Source: Bacillota bacterium
GTDB lineage: Bacteria > Bacillota > Clostridia > Christensenellales > CAG-138
DNA: 34,247 nucleotides
Direction: 5' to 3'
Assembly: GCA_023455425.1 (NCBI GenBank)
Contig: JAEYCM010000009.1
Span: 1-34,247 of the forward strand
Shown one piece after another: positions 21,935 through 30,661 of the stretch. How positions within the stretch are numbered: the first letter of the stretch is position 1; each line of letters opens with the position of its first letter. A program made the position numbers and the translations under genes. The notes under the pieces were generated by a model. That model was not told the origin of the DNA and searched no databases. It was given only the letters and a program-made list of their open reading frames with translations.

Positions 21935-22693
21935 TTATACCCTCATTTCCACGCCGTTGTCACGCAAGTATAGCTTTAACTCCCGGATGCCGACTTCCCT
22001 GAAATGGAAGATGGAGGCCGCAAGCCCCGCGTCTACCCCGGGCACGCTGCGGAAGAGCTCTAAGAAATGTTCTTTATTCCCCGCGCCGCCGCTTGCGATG
22101 AGGGGGATTTTTACCCGTGCGCAGATGGCGGATAATAGCTCCAGGTCAAACCCGTTTTTGACGCCGTCCGTGTCGATGCTGTTGACAACAAGCTCGCCCG
22201 CGCCATGGTCTTCGCCGTACTTCGCCCACGTAAGCGCATCCATTTTGGTATCCTCGCGCCCGCCTTTTTGAAAAACATGAAATTCGCCGTTTACGCGTTT
22301 CACGTCCATGGACAATACCACGCATTGGTCGCCGTATTTCTTCGCGGCCTCGCCGATCAACCCGGGGTTTTTGATGGCCCCGGTATTCACGCTGACCTTG
22401 TCCGCCCCGCATTTTAATACGCGGTCAAAATCGTCTACCGTATTGATGCTGCCGCCCACTGTGAGCGGGATGAAGATTTCCCTTGCCGTACGGGTAAGCA
22501 CGTCCGTAAACAGCCCGCGCTCTTCAAAACTTGCCGTAATGTCGTAAAACACCAGCTCGTCCGCGCCGCTTTCGTTGTAATAGCGGGCCAGCGCCACGGG
22601 GTCTTCCACATCCTGTATGCCCTCGAAATTGACGCCTTTTACCACGCGGCCCGCGCGCACGTCCAGGCAGGGGATGATGCGCTTTGTGATCAT
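21935..22693 (-). CDS. hisF: Imidazole glycerol phosphate synthase, cyclase subunit
   Basis: This 252-residue (beta-alpha)8 barrel closes the imidazole ring using ammonia from HisH, step 5. It starts RIIPCLDVRAGRVVKGVNFEG, with catalytic Asp11 in CLDVRAGRVVKG. The second catalytic Asp lies in NSIDTDGVKNGFDL near residue 130. Phosphate-binding segments TVGGSINTVDD and IASGGAG are present. The ATG overlaps the hisA stop by 4 bases (ATGA). Length is normal. Confidence 0.95.
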   Translation of the reverse strand: MITKRIIPCLDVRAGRVVKGVNFEGIQDVEDPVALARYYNESGADELVFYDITASFEERGLFTDVLTRTAREIFIPLTVGGSINTVDDFDRVLKCGADKVSVNTGAIKNPGLIGEAAKKYGDQCVVLSMDVKRVNGEFHVFQKGGREDTKMDALTWAKYGEDHGAGELVVNSIDTDGVKNGFDLELLSAICARVKIPLIASGGAGNKEHFLELFRSVPGVDAGLAASIFHFREVGIRELKLYLRDNGVEMRV

Positions 22694-23415
22694 AGCGGCT
22701 CTCCTTTTGCGATGCGGATGGCCCGCCCAAGATCCAACTTTTTGACATAGAGCGCCTTACCCAGTATCGCGCCGTATGTACCCATATCCCGAAGCGCAAT
22801 CAGCTCATGCTCATAACTGATGCCGCCGGAAGCAACGATGTTGAGGCCGTTTATCTCCCTCAATCTGCGGTAGGCGTCGAGGTTGGTACCGTTTAGCTCT
22901 CCGTCCTTTGCGATATCGGTGTAGATCACGGTGGAAACGCCCACGTCCCGCAGGCGCTCGCAGAACGCAAAGGAATCAAGCCCCGTATTCTCCAGCCAGC
23001 CGGAAACGGCCACGTATCCGTCCCGCGCATCCACGCCCACGGCGATTTTATCACCGTAAAGCCGGACCATGCTTTCCACAAATGCAACATTGCGCACGGC
23101 CACCGTGCCTAGAATGACACGGCCTGCGCCAAGCGCCAGATATTGTTCAATGCGCGTTTCGTCCCGGATACCGCCGCCCACCTCCACGAAAAGGCCGCGA
23201 AGTCTTGCAATGGAGCGGATAACGTCAAAGTTGACGGCGGCGCCTTCCTTTGCGCCGTCCAGGTCCACCACGTGGAGGTTTACAGCGCCTTGCTCTATAA
23301 ACTGCTCCGCCGTTCGAACGGGGTCGCTGCCATAGACCTGCATGTCCTCATAATCGCCCTGCCGAAGCCGCACCACCTGGCCGCCCCGGATATCGATGGC
23401 CGGAAATAGTTCCAT
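22690..23415 (-). CDS. hisA: ProFAR isomerase
   Basis: This 241-residue TIM barrel isomerises ProFAR to PRFAR, step 4. Catalytic Asp8 lies in PAIDIRGGQVVRLRQGD and the second Asp in VIYTDIAKDGELNGTN near 130. Phosphate-binding loops EVGGGIRDE and VASGGISY are clear. A 12-base gap separates it from hisH, and its stop overlaps the hisF start by 4 bases. Normal length. Confidence 0.95.
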   Translation of the reverse strand: MELFPAIDIRGGQVVRLRQGDYEDMQVYGSDPVRTAEQFIEQGAVNLHVVDLDGAKEGAAVNFDVIRSIARLRGLFVEVGGGIRDETRIEQYLALGAGRVILGTVAVRNVAFVESMVRLYGDKIAVGVDARDGYVAVSGWLENTGLDSFAFCERLRDVGVSTVIYTDIAKDGELNGTNLDAYRRLREINGLNIVASGGISYEHELIALRDMGTYGAILGKALYVKKLDLGRAIRIAKGEPL

Positions 23416-23427
23416 ACTGTTTTCTCC

Positions 23428-24045
23428 TTATAACGAAATGCTGCAGAACGCTTTGAGTATACCCAAGCCTGCGCTTCCGCTCTTTTCCGGGTGGAACTGC
23501 GTCCCGTAGACGTTGTTGCTGTGCACAATGCCCGGCACAAACGTGCCGTAAACAGAACCCGCCACAACGCTCTCCTCACAGCCCTTTGCGTAAAAGGAAT
23601 GCACGTAATATACGTAATCCCCTTCTTTTGTGTTTGTCAAGAGCGGATCGTCGGGTTTTGTTAAGAGCAGGCTGTTCCAGCCGATGTGCGGCACCTTCAG
23701 ATTGGCCGGAATATCCGGCGTAAGCGGAAAAATGCCGCCCTTGAGATAGCCTAACCCCGCATGCGCGCCGTATTCATACCCGCGTTCAAAGAGCAGCTGC
23801 ATCCCTAAGCAAATACCCAGGAGCGGCTTGCCGCTTTGCACCTGGCGGTCGAGCACCGGGATGAGCGCATGCTCTTTTAGTTTTTCCATTGCGTCGCCAA
23901 ATGCGCCGACGCCGGGGAGTATCACGCGCTCCGCCGCGTCGATGGCCTCAGGGTCACGGGTGACAATGCTTTTGATACCCAAATGCGCGAGCGACCCGCT
24001 TAACGAAAACAGGTTGCCTACGCCGTAGTCGATGATGGCGATCAC
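23428..24045 (-). CDS. hisH: Imidazole glycerol phosphate synthase, glutaminase subunit
   Basis: This 205-residue class I glutamine amidotransferase supplies ammonia to HisF. The nucleophile Cys lies in LLGICLGMQLLFERG near residue 79 and the His/Glu pair in YGTQFHPEKSG near 185. It starts MIAIIDYGVGNLFSL, typical of the family. A 96-base gap with a 30-bp palindrome separates it from hisB, the only sizeable gap in the biosynthetic run, so ribosome coupling is interrupted here. Confidence 0.95.
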   Translation of the reverse strand: MIAIIDYGVGNLFSLSGSLAHLGIKSIVTRDPEAIDAAERVILPGVGAFGDAMEKLKEHALIPVLDRQVQSGKPLLGICLGMQLLFERGYEYGAHAGLGYLKGGIFPLTPDIPANLKVPHIGWNSLLLTKPDDPLLTNTKEGDYVYYVHSFYAKGCEESVVAGSVYGTFVPGIVHSNNVYGTQFHPEKSGSAGLGILKAFCSISL

Positions 24046-24105
24046 TTTGTTCTCCTCATTTCTCGTAGGACAGTTTGTGTGATATTATTGCGTAGGTTTT
24101 CTTTT

Positions 24106-24135
24106 GTTCCTTTTCTTTTGCAAAAGAAAAGGAAC
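24106..24135. repeat. 30-bp perfect palindrome between hisB and hisH
   Basis: GTTCCTTTTCTTTTG is followed directly by its reverse complement CAAAAGAAAAGGAAC. There is no long T run next to it on the minus strand, so it is not a standard terminator. It may shape decay or attenuation of the his message, or be a short intergenic repeat. Confidence 0.8.
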
Positions 24136-24141
24136 GTCCCC

Positions 24142-24732
24142 TTATTCCAAAATGCCTTTCGTAGACGGAATCTCATCCGCATGGTCTGCGTCGATGGCGA
24201 CCGCCTGCTTCAATGCGCGGCCCAGGCCCTTGAACACGGCTTCTATGATATGGTGGGAGTTTGTGCCCGCAAGCTGCTTCACATGCAGCGTCAGGCCCAT
24301 GCTGCGGCAGAACCCGAGCAGGAATTCCTCCACCAGCTCCGTATCGAATGCCCCGACCTTCTGTGCGGGGATAGAGAGGCCGTAGCTCAAATGCGCGCGT
24401 CCGCTGATATCGAGCGCCACCAATACAAGCGCCTCGTCCATGGGTAGAAGAAAGCTCCCGTAACGCGTGATGCCGCGCTTATCTCCCAGCGTTTCCCGGA
24501 ACGCGGTTCCCAGGCAGATGCCGATATCCTCCACGGAATGGTGGCCATCCACCGCAAGATCGCCTTTGCAGGAAATGTCCAGGTCAAAGCCGCCGTGGCG
24601 GGCAAAGAGGGTAAGCATATGGTCTAAGAACCCAATGCCGGTAACAAGAGTGCTTTTGCCCGTCCCATCCAGATTGAGGGCCAGGGCAATGTCCGTTTCC
24701 GCGGTTTTTCGGGTGATGGCGCTTGTTCTCAT
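24142..24732 (-). CDS. hisB: Imidazoleglycerol-phosphate dehydratase
   Basis: This 196-residue enzyme dehydrates imidazole glycerol phosphate, step 6. The metal-binding motifs GFLDHMLTLFARHG and GHHSVEDIGICLG lie in the first half, and their repeats THSHH-like NSHHIIEAVFKGLG in the second. It has only the dehydratase domain, as usual in Bacillota. The ATG at 24730-24732 overlaps the hisC stop by 4 bases and follows GGAGGGA; the in-frame start 12 bases further upstream is less likely. Confidence 0.95.
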   Translation of the reverse strand: MRTSAITRKTAETDIALALNLDGTGKSTLVTGIGFLDHMLTLFARHGGFDLDISCKGDLAVDGHHSVEDIGICLGTAFRETLGDKRGITRYGSFLLPMDEALVLVALDISGRAHLSYGLSIPAQKVGAFDTELVEEFLLGFCRSMGLTLHVKQLAGTNSHHIIEAVFKGLGRALKQAVAIDADHADEIPSTKGILE

Positions 24733-25793
24733 ACTTCCCTCCACAGTTCGTCGGTCACCTGCAAAAGCTGCTGCATCTGTTCTTTTGTGCCGATGGTGAT
24801 GCGCACATAATCGCGAATGCGGTCTCGTGCAAAATGCCGCACCAGCACGCCCTTTTCCTTGAGCTTCTGGTAATACGCTTCGCCGCCCATGCGGTCGGGT
24901 TTTGCAAACACGAAGTTCGCGCTGGAAGGAAGAACTATAAAGCCGCGCTTGTTGAGTTCCTCAACGGTATAGGCCCGTACTTCCTGAATGGCCTTGGTGC
25001 AGGCCGCAAAATATTCTACATCCTCTATGGCGGCTTCGGCCGCGAGCAGGGAAAGGCGGTTGAGGTTGTAGGGGTTGAAGGAGAACTTCATGGACGTAAG
25101 GTCGCTGATCAACGTTTCGTTTGCGATTGCAAAGCCAATGCGCGCGCCGGCGAGCGAGCGGGATTTGGACATGGTCTGCACCACCACAAGGTTCCCGTAC
25201 GAATGGACGAGCGGAATAGCGCTCTCGGCGCCGAAATCCACATACGCCTCGTCGACGACCACCACATGCTCCGGATTGGCTTTGAGAATACTCTCTATCG
25301 CGTCAAGGCCGATGGCCTGCCCGGTGGGCGCGTTGGGGTTGGCGATGAACACGGTGCCGCCCGCCGGGCGGTAATCCGCGGGGTCAAGTTGAAACGCTTC
25401 GTCCAGCGGGACGAGGATGGAGGGGACATTGTAGATCCGCGCGAACACTTTGTAAAACCCGTAGGTGATATCGGCGTAGCAGGCGGGGGTATCGGCGTCG
25501 CAGAAGGCCTGAAAGCAAAACGAAAGAATCTCGTCCGAGCCGTTGCCCAAGAGCACCTCGCGTTCCGTTACGCCGTAATAGGCGGCAATGGCTTTCACGG
25601 CCCTGCGCGCGTCCGGGTCGGGGTAGAGGTTGAGCCGTTCCGCCTCCGCGCGGGAGAGGGCTTCGAGAACCTTCGGCGAGGGCGGGAACGGGCTTTCGTT
25701 GGTGTTCAGTTTGACATATTGGCGGTTTTGCGGCTGTTCGCCCGGCACATAGGGCTGCATCCCGGCAAAACGCGCGCTTAGATACTTGCTCAT
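24729..25793 (-). CDS. hisC: Histidinol-phosphate aminotransferase
   Basis: This 354-residue PLP enzyme transaminates imidazole acetol phosphate, step 7. The PLP lysine lies in TMSKSRSLAGARIGFA near residue 213. Fold type I signatures LNTNESPFPPSP, LGNGSDEI, NPNAPTGQ and VVVDEAYVDFG are present. The ATG abuts the hisD stop codon directly. Length is normal. Close relatives such as aromatic aminotransferases exist, but the operon decides the assignment. Confidence 0.94.
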   Translation of the reverse strand: MSKYLSARFAGMQPYVPGEQPQNRQYVKLNTNESPFPPSPKVLEALSRAEAERLNLYPDPDARRAVKAIAAYYGVTEREVLLGNGSDEILSFCFQAFCDADTPACYADITYGFYKVFARIYNVPSILVPLDEAFQLDPADYRPAGGTVFIANPNAPTGQAIGLDAIESILKANPEHVVVVDEAYVDFGAESAIPLVHSYGNLVVVQTMSKSRSLAGARIGFAIANETLISDLTSMKFSFNPYNLNRLSLLAAEAAIEDVEYFAACTKAIQEVRAYTVEELNKRGFIVLPSSANFVFAKPDRMGGEAYYQKLKEKGVLVRHFARDRIRDYVRITIGTKEQMQQLLQVTDELWREV

Positions 25794-27101
25794 TTATTCT
25801 TCGCCATCCTCATCATCGTTGTCTTCGTCGAAGTCAAAGCGCATGCTGACGCTTTTGGCGTGGGCATCCAGCCCTTCGTTCTTTGCAAAAAATACGATCT
25901 GCTCCTGCACCTCCCGGAGTGCCTCCTTGGTGTAATAGACGAAGGAGGATTTTTTTACAAAGTCGTCCACCGAAAGCGGGGAGGCAAATTTTGCTGTGCC
26001 GTTGGTGGGCAGCGTGTGGTTGGGGCCCGCGAAGTAATCCCCGAGCGCTTCGGGCGCGTAGTGCCCCAGGAACACGCTGCCCGCGTGGCGGATAAGGCCA
26101 AGCAGCGCGAAGGGGTCCTTCACGCACAGTTCCAGGTGTTCGGGCGCGATCTCGTTGCTCAACTCCGCGGCCTCCCGCAGAGAGGGAACCACCACGATGC
26201 AGCCATGATCCAGTATGGATTTTTCCGCGATCACGCGCCGGGGCAGCAGGTAGAGCTGCCTCGCGACCTCGCTCTGCACCGCAAGGGCAAGCTGCTCGCT
26301 GGTGGTCAGGAGGATAGCCGCCGCCATAGGATCATGTTCGGCCTGGGATAATAGGTCTGCCGCCACAAAGAATGGGTCCGCGCTTTCATCGGCGATCACG
26401 AGGATTTCGCTTGGTCCCGCCACCATATCGATATCTACCAGCCCGTACACCTGCCGCTTGGCGGTGGCCACATACATGTTGCCGGGGCCGGTGATCTTAT
26501 CCACCCTGGGAATACTTTGCGTGCCGTAGGCGAGCGCCGCGATGGCCTGCGCGCCGCCCACCTTATAGATCTTGTCCACGCCCGCAATGCAGGCCGCGGC
26601 GAGGATGGGGGCGGCGATGGAGCCGTCAGAGGACGGCGGCGTGACCATGACGATCTCCTTCACACCCGCGATCTTGGCCGGGATTGCGTTCATCAGCACC
26701 GTACTCGGGTAGCTTGCGGTGCCCCCGGGGATGTAGATGCCCACACGGTCGAGCGGTAAGATACGCTGGCCCAACAGCACGCCTTCCTGTTCGGACATCA
26801 CAAAGCCTTCGCGCTTTTGCTTCTGGTGGAACGCGCGGATATTTTCCGCCGCCTGCCGCATGGTAAATAAAAGCCGGGAATCGGTTTTAGAAAGCGCCTC
26901 CTTAATTTCCGAGTCCGTCACCGCGAAGGAAGATAATTCGGCATGATCGAATTTCAGGCAATACCGCCTGATCGCGTCGTCTCCGTTTTCCTTGACATCC
27001 GCAAGGATATCCCGTACGATCTCTTCCGCTTGGCCGTATTCCATGCCGTAGCGGGGCCGAAGCTCCGCGGGCGTGATGCCGGAACTATGGAATAGTTTCA
27101 T
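25794..27101 (-). CDS. hisD: Histidinol dehydrogenase
   Basis: This 435-residue zinc enzyme oxidises histidinol to histidine with two NAD+, steps 9 and 10. Signature segments are KITGPGNMYVATAKRQVYG, DMVAGPSEILVIAD, AEHDPMA, EIAPEHLELC and GPNHTLPTNGTAKF. The ATG at 27099-27101 overlaps the hisG stop by 4 bases; longer in-frame starts lie in hisG. The C-terminus ends in an unusual acidic tail, FDEDNDDEDGEE, beyond the usual end. Confidence 0.95.
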   Translation of the reverse strand: MKLFHSSGITPAELRPRYGMEYGQAEEIVRDILADVKENGDDAIRRYCLKFDHAELSSFAVTDSEIKEALSKTDSRLLFTMRQAAENIRAFHQKQKREGFVMSEQEGVLLGQRILPLDRVGIYIPGGTASYPSTVLMNAIPAKIAGVKEIVMVTPPSSDGSIAAPILAAACIAGVDKIYKVGGAQAIAALAYGTQSIPRVDKITGPGNMYVATAKRQVYGLVDIDMVAGPSEILVIADESADPFFVAADLLSQAEHDPMAAAILLTTSEQLALAVQSEVARQLYLLPRRVIAEKSILDHGCIVVVPSLREAAELSNEIAPEHLELCVKDPFALLGLIRHAGSVFLGHYAPEALGDYFAGPNHTLPTNGTAKFASPLSVDDFVKKSSFVYYTKEALREVQEQIVFFAKNEGLDAHAKSVSMRFDFDEDNDDEDGEE

Positions 27102-27724
27102 TCGTTTCCCACCGCCCTTTTGAGTGCATCCACCATGCATGTGATTTCCTCTTGCCGGAACTGGTAGCTCCGTTTGTTTGCGATCAGCCGCGCGCTGCTT
27201 GAAGCGACATGCTCAAACACCCTGAGGTTATTCTCCCGCAATGTCGTGCCCGTCTCCACAATATCCACGATCACGTCCGAAAGCCCTAACAGCGGCGCAA
27301 GCTCGATGGAGCCATTGAGCTTGATGATTTCAATCTCCCGGTCGTGGCTCTGGTAGTATTTGCGGGCCATATGCGGGTACTTTGTGGCCACGCGCACCAC
27401 CGCGCCCAAATCGTCCTCATAGCCGTTTGGCGCGGCCACGGCCAGTTCGCATTTGCCCAGACCCAAATCCAACAGTTCGTATACTTCGGGCTCCGTTTCC
27501 AACAGCACGTCCTTGCCCACCACGCCGATATCCGCGGCGCCCCGCTCCACATAGATGGCGACGTCCGCGGGTTTGATCAAAAGATACCTTACGCCGGAGC
27601 GTTCATCCTCAAACACCAGCTTGCGGCTCTCATCCGATAACTCCGCGCAGTCGTAACCCAGGGAGGAAAACAGCCTGTATACGCGGTCGCCCAGACGGCC
27701 TTTGGGCAGCGCAATGTTGATCAT
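27098..27724 (-). CDS. hisG: ATP phosphoribosyltransferase, short form catalytic subunit
   Basis: This 208-residue short-form enzyme condenses ATP and PRPP, the committed step. It starts MINIALPKGRLGDRVYRLF and includes ERGAADIGVVGKDVL and the PRPP loop DVIVDIVETGTTLRENNL near 153-170. The short form lacks the C-terminal histidine-binding domain and needs HisZ, which lies just upstream with a 4-base ATGA overlap. Confidence 0.95.
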   Translation of the reverse strand: MINIALPKGRLGDRVYRLFSSLGYDCAELSDESRKLVFEDERSGVRYLLIKPADVAIYVERGAADIGVVGKDVLLETEPEVYELLDLGLGKCELAVAAPNGYEDDLGAVVRVATKYPHMARKYYQSHDREIEIIKLNGSIELAPLLGLSDVIVDIVETGTTLRENNLRVFEHVASSSARLIANKRSYQFRQEEITCMVDALKRAVGNE

Positions 27725-28851
27725 AACGCCACCTCCGCCAGCTTCGTCCCGTCTATGCGGTAGACTTTTGCGCCGCCAACGTCATCGGGCGGGCAGGTCA
27801 GCGCGCACACCTTCAGACCTTCTTTGGTCAGCGCTTCCATCGCCTGATACAGCGCGGAGAGGTCGGTATCCGTCCCGTAGAGAAGGATGGCGTCATACTT
27901 ATTCTGCACAGGCTGTTTAAAGTAGCGGTCAATTTCGTCAAAGGAGATACCAAAGCCGATGGCTTGCAGACGCTCTTTGCCCATGCGGCGTAAAAGCAGG
28001 TCGTACCGCCCGCCGGAGAGCACCGCGCGCGGCACGCTTTTGACAAACCCGCGGAACATCAGCCCGTTGTAGTAATTGGAATCGTTCGTAATGGAAAAAT
28101 CCAGCCGCAAAGCCTGCGCGTTGCCCGCCGACGCGAACACGCTGTAGAGCGTTTCAAGCTCCCGAAGGGCGTCCCGCATGGCGGCGTTGGCGGCAAGTGG
28201 CTGCGCATCCTTTAGCGCAGTTCCCATCGGCCCGCTGATGCGGATGAGCAGCTCGAACGGGGCGATTTGCGCAGGGCCGACGCCGTATTCGCGGGCGATG
28301 GAAAGGAGTTCATGCGCGTTTTTGCTTTCCAGGCAGCGCATGAGCGCCTTTTTCGCTTCCGCCGGGGCGTCTATGGCGGAAAAGAAACCCGTTAAGAAGC
28401 CCATATGGGAAATGTCGAGCACATAGTCCGCTTCAATAAGCGCCAGGCTCTTCATTGCAAGATCAATCAGTTCAACATCCGTATACGGCGTCACAGCGCC
28501 GATGTATTCGACGCCGACCTGAAAGATCTCTTTGTATTCGCGTACTTCCCGGCTTAACCGGTAGACGCTTTCGCTGTAGTAGAGGCGTTCGGGGAATTCC
28601 GCCGTGGCGCGCGTGTTTTTGACGATGCTCATCGTCACATCCGGCTTTAACGCCATCAGCTTGCCGTTCAAATCCGTGAACGTGATGATTTGCGCGCTGC
28701 TTAAAAAATCCCTGTGGTCCACGTAAAAATCGTATTCCTCAAATTTGCCCATGCGGAAATTGCGGTATCCGCGGCTTTCATAGAGGTCTCTGAGCAAATA
28801 CGCGGTGCGTTCGCTTTTTCTAAGTGACGCCAGTTTGAGTTCCAAGCACAT
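27721..28851 (-). CDS. hisZ: ATP phosphoribosyltransferase regulatory subunit
   Basis: This 376-residue paralogue of histidyl-tRNA synthetase forms a hetero-octamer with short HisG and gives histidine feedback control. The class II-like core is visible with LLRDLYESRGY, LKPDVTMSIVKNTRA, RLYYSESVYRL, EIFQVGVEYIG and LSGGRYDLLLRRMG. There is no C-terminal anticodon-binding domain. It is the first gene of the his operon. The ATG at 28851 is only 2 bases after AAGGAGA; an in-frame TTG at 28843-28845 has better spacing and may be the true start. Confidence 0.9.
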   Translation of the reverse strand: MCLELKLASLRKSERTAYLLRDLYESRGYRNFRMGKFEEYDFYVDHRDFLSSAQIITFTDLNGKLMALKPDVTMSIVKNTRATAEFPERLYYSESVYRLSREVREYKEIFQVGVEYIGAVTPYTDVELIDLAMKSLALIEADYVLDISHMGFLTGFFSAIDAPAEAKKALMRCLESKNAHELLSIAREYGVGPAQIAPFELLIRISGPMGTALKDAQPLAANAAMRDALRELETLYSVFASAGNAQALRLDFSITNDSNYYNGLMFRGFVKSVPRAVLSGGRYDLLLRRMGKERLQAIGFGISFDEIDRYFKQPVQNKYDAILLYGTDTDLSALYQAMEALTKEGLKVCALTCPPDDVGGAKVYRIDGTKLAEVAL

Positions 28852-28878
28852 TCTCCTTCCGGGGTATCCCTGAGGGCT

Positions 28879-28907
28879 ATGATACTACGCTTTCTCGTAG
28901 TAGTCAA
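28879..28907 (-). promoter_or_regulatory. His operon promoter with embedded palindrome
   Basis: Minus-strand TTGACT, 17-bp spacer, TATCAT. A palindrome TACTACG-N6-CGTAGTA (28883-28902) covers the whole spacer and touches both hexamers. The leader is only about 20 nt, so a His T-box or attenuator cannot fit. A TrpR-like HisR/YerC repressor is a reasonable candidate. Confidence 0.8.
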
Positions 28908-28975
28908 GTAGCGCGCTAAAGCAAGAAAGTGATTTTTCAATATGGTATAACCGTATACAAAGAAATCCGCAACGC

Positions 28976-29004
28976 AAATAAAAATGCCCGCAGATTCTGC
29001 GGGC
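28976..29004 (-). terminator. Terminator of the pit operon
   Basis: Minus-strand perfect stem GCCCGCAGA / TCTGCGGGC around a single base, then ATTTTTATTT. Confidence 0.88.
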
Positions 29005-29021
29005 AAGCATACGCTTTGTTC

Positions 29022-29636
29022 TTATGTCTTGGTGATGATGATGCTCTCTACACAGTTGGCCACATCTTCACAGTCGTCAAGCGCGTTTTCAAGTTCATCG
29101 TACACCTTTTGCAGCTTGATAAGCGCAATAGGATCTTTTTCGTTCATAAAAAGGTCCCGCAGCGCTTCTTTGTAACACCGGTCGCCGACTTCTTCAATGT
29201 GGTTGATGTCGATGATGAGTTCATAAATCCGGTTGCTCTTTTTGCCGCGGTGCAGCTCGCTCATCAGTTCCGCAAGCTCTTCGCACGCCTTTACGATCAG
29301 GCCAGCCATGGTGCGCATAGGCGCGGTGACTTCCGTCACGTTCATCATCCACAGGTTGGCCGCCACAGAATCGATGCTGTCGATGATATCGTCCGTCTCT
29401 TTTGCGATCTGGTAAATATCATCGCGGTCAATGGGCGTAATGAAGGCCACGTTGAGGTGTTCGCAGACGGCATGCATGTGGGAATCAGCGTCCTGCTCCG
29501 TCTTTTTAATGGCGGAAAACTCTTCTTCGAGCAGGCGGTTTTCATCCAGAAGCTTTTGGAGGGCTTTTGCCGCCTTCAGGCAATAGGCAATGCCCCGCTC
29601 GAACATATCGTAATAATTCAGATCCTTCTTGGCCAT
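29022..29636 (-). CDS. DUF47 / PhoU-like phosphate transport accessory protein
   Basis: This 204-residue all-helical protein belongs to the DUF47 (PhoU-like) family that accompanies Pit phosphate transporters. PhoU-type metal-binding segments are IKKTEQDADSHMHAVCEHL and IDRDDIYQIAKETDDIIDSID, repeated more weakly as IDINHIEEVGDRCYKEAL. It should act at the inner membrane face to control Pit. It lies 26 bases after pit in the same operon and ends at a strong terminator. The ATG at 29634-29636 follows GGGAG. Confidence 0.9.
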   Translation of the reverse strand: MAKKDLNYYDMFERGIAYCLKAAKALQKLLDENRLLEEEFSAIKKTEQDADSHMHAVCEHLNVAFITPIDRDDIYQIAKETDDIIDSIDSVAANLWMMNVTEVTAPMRTMAGLIVKACEELAELMSELHRGKKSNRIYELIIDINHIEEVGDRCYKEALRDLFMNEKDPIALIKLQKVYDELENALDDCEDVANCVESIIITKT

Positions 29637-29662
29637 ACCTAATCTCCCTTTACAATTACAAT

Positions 29663-30661
29663 TTAAAATATTGCATGCAGCAACAGGGCCATGACGTAGC
29701 CGATCAGACCGCAGGCGGGGAAGGTGAGCACCCAGGCGGTGACCATCTCTTTTACGATGCCCCAGTTTACGTTGCTTAACCTGCGCGCCGCGGCAGCGCC
29801 CATAATGGCGGTGCCCTTGGTGTTGGTGGTGCTCAGCGGGATGCCGAACACCGTGGCTGCCAGCATGCAGGCGGAAGCTGCGACCTCCGCGGAAAAGCCC
29901 TGGTATTTTTCAATTTTCACCATGTCCAGCCCCATGGTTTTGATAATGCGGTAACCGCCTACCGAGGTGCCGACCGCCATTAAAAGCGAGCAGAACACCA
30001 TCACGTACCACGGGATAAAATTTTCCCCGCCCGGCATGGCAACGCCGCCCAACGAAAGCGCAAACACCAGCACGCCCATGAACTTTTGCCCATCCTGCGC
30101 GCCGTGGCTGAATGCCATTGCAGAGGCGGAAGCCACCTGGCCAATGGAGAATATTCTGTTTGCCTTGTGCCGGTTGACGTTGCGGAAAAGCTTTGCGACA
30201 AGGGAAGTGATAAGCCCGCCGGAGAGGAATCCCAGTATGGAAGAAATGCCCAATCCAAGAAATACTTTTTGCCATTCTGCCCAGCTGACGGAGGCGATGC
30301 CGCCGCCGGCGAGCGCGGCCCCCGTTAATCCGGCGATCAGCGCGTGGCTTTCGCTGGTGGGGATACCAAAGCGCCATGCCCCCACTGACCAGATAACAAT
30401 GGAAAGCTGCGCCGCTGCCAGCGTAATGAGTCCATCCGTTCCGGGGGTCAGCTCTATGATGTTGGTAATGGTCTTGGCGACCGCCGTTCCCATGAGCAGT
30501 ACGCCCAGAAGGTTGAATATCGCTGCGAGTATGACGGCTTTGCGCGGCGTCAGTACCCTGGTGGAAACGACGGTAGTCAATGCGTTGGGAGCATCCGTCC
30601 AACCGTTGACAAAGATGGATGCGCATACGAGCAAAATGACAAGTATAAGGCCAGTCTGCAT
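29663..30661 (-). CDS. pit: Low-affinity inorganic phosphate transporter
   Basis: This 332-residue membrane protein of the PiT family imports phosphate with a cation. The family repeat motifs appear twice: GWTDAPNALTTVVSTRVLTPR at about residues 20-40, and SHGAQDGQKFMGVL in the second half. GIPTSESHALIAGLTGAALA and GIPLSTTNTKGTAIMGAA are the paired pore segments. About ten membrane segments are expected. The DUF47 gene follows. The ATG at 30661 has its AAAGGTG 14 bases upstream, which is long. A leader of about 220 nt with two inverted repeats precedes it. Confidence 0.92.
   Translation of the reverse strand: MQTGLILVILLVCASIFVNGWTDAPNALTTVVSTRVLTPRKAVILAAIFNLLGVLLMGTAVAKTITNIIELTPGTDGLITLAAAQLSIVIWSVGAWRFGIPTSESHALIAGLTGAALAGGGIASVSWAEWQKVFLGLGISSILGFLSGGLITSLVAKLFRNVNRHKANRIFSIGQVASASAMAFSHGAQDGQKFMGVLVFALSLGGVAMPGGENFIPWYVMVFCSLLMAVGTSVGGYRIIKTMGLDMVKIEKYQGFSAEVAASACMLAATVFGIPLSTTNTKGTAIMGAAAARRLSNVNWGIVKEMVTAWVLTFPACGLIGYVMALLLHAIF

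Noticed and set aside
24723..25781. 352-codon open frame opposite hisC
   Set aside because: It mirrors hisC almost exactly, with arginine/glycine/valine-rich composition and no start signal.
28852..28880. Histidine T-box before hisZ
   Set aside because: The leader between the promoter and hisZ is only about 20 nt, far too short for a T-box.
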